Positions 5,231-7,643 of a DNA stretch of 7,643 nt are shown here, in pieces. The stretch is taken from NCBI RefSeq assembly GCF_900543425.1, contig NZ_UQRQ01000046.1:1-7643 (forward strand), read 5' to 3'. The notes under the pieces were generated by a model. It was not told where the DNA came from and searched no databases. It saw only the letters and a program-made list of their open reading frames with translations. The stretch is from an uncultured Sanguibacteroides sp. (GTDB lineage: Bacteria; Bacteroidota; Bacteroidia; Bacteroidales; Marinifilaceae). Positions within the stretch are counted from its first letter, which is position 1. Each line of letters starts with the position of its first letter. The position numbers were made by a program, and so were the translations under genes.

Positions 5231-7528
5231 ATGTGGCGATCTATGGGATTGAGGTTAAAAATTTTACTAATAATAGGGTTATCTGTCTTGTCCATGATAG
5301 TTTTGGGCGAGAATGATTCTTCCCATCCGATATTGATTATCAGTTCTTATAATCCGGAGACCCAGCAGACATCAAATAATATTTCCGAATTTTTGGATGA
5401 ATACACTACGAAAGGCGGAAAATACCAGGTGATCATAGAAAACATGAACTGTAAAAGTTTTTCTGAGGTACTTGCCTGGAAATCGCGCATGAAAGATATT
5501 CTTTTGAAATATACGGGAGTAAATCGTCCCTCTTTGATCGTGATTTTAGGACAGGAGGCTTGGTCTTCTTATCTCTCTTTGGATAGTGAATTTACAAAAG
5601 GCATTCCTTTGGTTTGCGGTATGGTTAGCCGAAATGCTATTTTCTTGCCGGATTCCAATGTCGTTGATTTGACGACATGGCAACCCGAGAGTGTAGATGT
5701 GCTTAGGGATGTGAATACGAATGTAAAGATGAGTGGTTTTGTATACGATTATGATATTGTCGGTAATATCCAGTTGATACAGGACTTTTTTCCAAAAACA
5801 AAACATATTGCTTTTATTTCCGACAACAGCTATGGAGGTGTTTCCTTGCAGGCATACGTGAAAAAAGAGATGCAGAAGTTTCCTGATTTGGATTTGATTT
5901 TATTGGATGGCCGGGAGAACACGGTTTATCTTATGAACGAGAAAATTGAGAATCTGCCTGAAAATACGGTTATTCTTTTGGGAACATGGCGTGTAGACAA
6001 AAATGACGGTTATTTTATGAGGAATGCGACTTATTCCATGATGATGGCTAATCCCCAAATTCCGGCTTTTTCCGTTACTTCTATTGCTATGGGCCACTGG
6101 GCTGTGGGTGGTCTCGTGCCCGAATACCGGACGGTAGGAAAAGATTTGGCTCAACAGGCCTTGATGTGGGAACGTCAGCAACAGGATACGACATTAAAGA
6201 TGCAATTCATCCCGAATCAATATGTTTTTGATTATAAGAAATTGCAGGAATATAATTTCTTGAATAAACCTCAGGTCGACCATGCTCAACTGTTTAATAA
6301 GAAGATATCTTTCTTTGAAGAGTACAGGTATCAGATCGTAGCTTTTGCTGTTACCTTCATTATCTTATTACTCGGTTTTTTAATTTCTCTCTATTTTTAT
6401 ATTCGGACAAAACTATTGAAGGATGCCTTGGAAGAAGCACAGAAGGATAACACCCTTATATTGAATAACGTTAACGCGGGCATTAAATTTATAAATCCTG
6501 ATTTTACGGTAAAGTGGCATAATGGGGTCGATTTTGAGACGCCGGAGTGTAATATTCAGTCTTCTACGGGAAAAGTCTGTTACGAAGTATTGAGGGGATT
6601 GGATAAACCTTGTAGTTATTGCCCGGTCGTGACTGCTATGAAGGAGAGAAGGGCTACCGAGGTGATCGCTAAATATCCGTCCAATACTTATGTTTATCTG
6701 TATGCTAACCCGGTATTCGATGCGGAGCAGAATTTATTGGGTGTGGTTGTTCGACTTGAAGATGTGACCAAGCAAAAACAGGTTGAAATGGAATTACGTT
6801 TGGCCAAAGAGAAAGCCGAAGAATCGGATCGTTTGAAATCGGCTTTCTTGGCCAATATGAGTCATGAGATTCGTACCCCGTTAAATGCTATTGTCGGTTT
6901 CTCCGAAGTATTGACGGCTGATGAGTACGATGCGGAAATTCGTAAAGAGTACGTTTCGATTATACAGAAAAATTCGGATTTATTGCTACGTCTGATCAAT
7001 GATATTTTGGATATCTCCCGTTTGGAGACAGGACGATTGAAGTTTAGTTACGAGAATTGTGAGGTCATCGGATTGTGTCGTAGTGTTATGGCGACCACGG
7101 GGCATGCCAGACCTCCTCAGGTAGAATATGTTTTTAAATCTCCCGTGGAGAGTTTCGAGTTGATGACGGATGTACAACGCTTGCAACAGATATTGATCAA
7201 TCTGATGTCAAATGCCAATAAGTTTACCAAAGAGGGGAGTATTACGTTGGAAGTTAGAATCGAAGAAGCGGAAGATCGAATCTATTTTTCCGTGTCGGAT
7301 ACGGGATGCGGTATTCCGGAGGATAAACAAGAGAAGGTGTTCGAACGTTTCGAGAAACTGAACGAATATGCGCAAGGAACAGGTTTGGGCTTGGCTATAT
7401 CCAAGATAACGATTACTATGATGGGAGGAGATATCTGGGTCGATAAAGATTATAAGGAAGGAGCCCGTTTTGTATTCTGGCATCCGTTAAGTATTCAACC
7501 TATGAATGAGGACGAACAAATTAAATGA
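5231..7528 (+). CDS. Membrane sensor histidine kinase with periplasmic-binding-protein-like input and Cys-containing PAS domain
   Basis: From ATG 5231 the protein has 765 residues. A signal-anchor (1-26, MWRSMGLRLK then a hydrophobic run) leads into a periplasmic domain (about 30-365) resembling ABC-type substrate-binding proteins: alternating hydrophobic strands such as ILIISSYN and LIVILGQEAW, and VGGLVPEYRTVGKDLAQQAL near 292-311. A second TM segment (about 367-391) is followed by a PAS domain (about 407-516) with Cys450, Cys461 and Cys464 in a CYE...PCSYCP pattern. HisKA has SHEIRTPLNAIVGFS with phospho-acceptor His545; the HATPase has the N box NLMSNANKFT (657-666), DTGCGIP (690-696) and GTGLGLAI (716-723). 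There is no receiver domain and no response regulator in the window, so its partner is elsewhere. An upstream ATG at 5159 would add 24 residues, including an extra hydrophobic stretch before the natural anchor; ATG 5243 is also possible. It is divergent from the glycan operon and may regulate it, which is inference. Confidence 0.9.
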   Translation: MWRSMGLRLKILLIIGLSVLSMIVLGENDSSHPILIISSYNPETQQTSNNISEFLDEYTTKGGKYQVIIENMNCKSFSEVLAWKSRMKDILLKYTGVNRPSLIVILGQEAWSSYLSLDSEFTKGIPLVCGMVSRNAIFLPDSNVVDLTTWQPESVDVLRDVNTNVKMSGFVYDYDIVGNIQLIQDFFPKTKHIAFISDNSYGGVSLQAYVKKEMQKFPDLDLILLDGRENTVYLMNEKIENLPENTVILLGTWRVDKNDGYFMRNATYSMMMANPQIPAFSVTSIAMGHWAVGGLVPEYRTVGKDLAQQALMWERQQQDTTLKMQFIPNQYVFDYKKLQEYNFLNKPQVDHAQLFNKKISFFEEYRYQIVAFAVTFIILLLGFLISLYFYIRTKLLKDALEEAQKDNTLILNNVNAGIKFINPDFTVKWHNGVDFETPECNIQSSTGKVCYEVLRGLDKPCSYCPVVTAMKERRATEVIAKYPSNTYVYLYANPVFDAEQNLLGVVVRLEDVTKQKQVEMELRLAKEKAEESDRLKSAFLANMSHEIRTPLNAIVGFSEVLTADEYDAEIRKEYVSIIQKNSDLLLRLINDILDISRLETGRLKFSYENCEVIGLCRSVMATTGHARPPQVEYVFKSPVESFELMTDVQRLQQILINLMSNANKFTKEGSITLEVRIEEAEDRIYFSVSDTGCGIPEDKQEKVFERFEKLNEYAQGTGLGLAISKITITMMGGDIWVDKDYKEGARFVFWHPLSIQPMNEDEQIK

Positions 7529-7643
7529 TTCAGAGATTAAAAGATCAGGTGATTGTGGATTTTAGATTGACGATTTTAGATTTAAAGATTCAAAGATTAA
7601 GCGATTGGGTGATTGCCGATTGGAGAAGCGGGGATAAAAACGG
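7527..7643 (+). repeat. GATT-phased 3' repeat, right copy (13 units)
   Basis: GATT starts at 7527, 7535, 7551, 7558, 7565, 7572, 7579, 7587, 7595, 7603, 7611 and 7618, with a GATC variant at 7543, giving 13 units spaced 7 or 8 nt apart. The first unit overlaps the TGA stop codon of the sensor kinase. The last 22 bases are the same non-repetitive tail found at the left edge (20 of 22 match). Aligned with the reverse complement of the left copy, about 95 of 101 paired bases agree, including a 35-nt identical block (7587-7621 against 30-64). There are three gaps, each the size of one unit. The element reaches the window edge and may be longer. Confidence 0.9.

Noticed and set aside
7529..7643. 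Rho-independent terminator after the kinase.
   Set aside because: No GC-rich inverted repeat followed by T residues is present; the region is filled by the GATT array.

Overview
The window looks like chromosomal DNA of a Bacteroidales bacterium. Evidence: two good matches to the Bacteroidetes -7 promoter box (TAnnTTTG), almost no Shine-Dalgarno sequences, moderate AT richness, and a gene set typical of the order (DUF4922-type protein, SpoIID/LytB protein without a signal peptide, AmpG-like permease, sensor kinase with a periplasmic-binding-protein-like input domain). The genus cannot be fixed from the sequence.

Layout: five real genes in two divergent units, flanked by a matched pair of inverted repeats at the extreme ends. 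The left unit (minus strand, 5114 down to 108) is a tightly packed four-gene operon: a family 2 glycosyltransferase with a degenerate N-terminal half, a HIT/GalT-superfamily DUF4922-like protein, a SpoIID/LytB peptidoglycan lytic transglycosylase-like protein, and an AmpG-like 12-TM permease. The junctions are a 4-nt ATGA overlap, a 3-nt gap with the reading frame continued, and an 8-nt overlap, so translation is probably coupled throughout. The right unit (plus strand, 5231 to 7528) is one gene for a membrane sensor histidine kinase with a periplasmic ligand domain, a cysteine-bearing PAS domain, HisKA and HATPase domains, and no receiver domain.

The short divergent region holds two mirror-image copies of TATCTTTG, one facing each unit. 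They fix the likely starts: the kinase probably begins at 5231 rather than 5159, and the glycosyltransferase at ATG 5114 rather than TTG 5141.

A working model (inference) is that the operon handles cell-wall glycan: SpoIID-type cleavage makes 1,6-anhydro sugars, the AmpG-like permease moves such products across the inner membrane, and the DUF4922-like protein and glycosyltransferase act on nucleotide-linked or acceptor sugars. The divergent kinase could sense a related ligand.

The most striking non-coding feature is the repeat pair (1-111 and 7527-7643). Each copy is a run of 12-13 units starting with GATT (read in the direction of the adjacent gene) spaced 7 or 8 nt apart, begins on the stop codon of its gene, and ends in a shared 22-nt tail of which 20 match. 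The copies are in inverted orientation about 7.4 kb apart and differ mainly by gain or loss of whole units. Both run to the window edge, so their outer limits are unknown. No tRNA, rRNA, CRISPR array, transposase or clear intrinsic terminator was seen.
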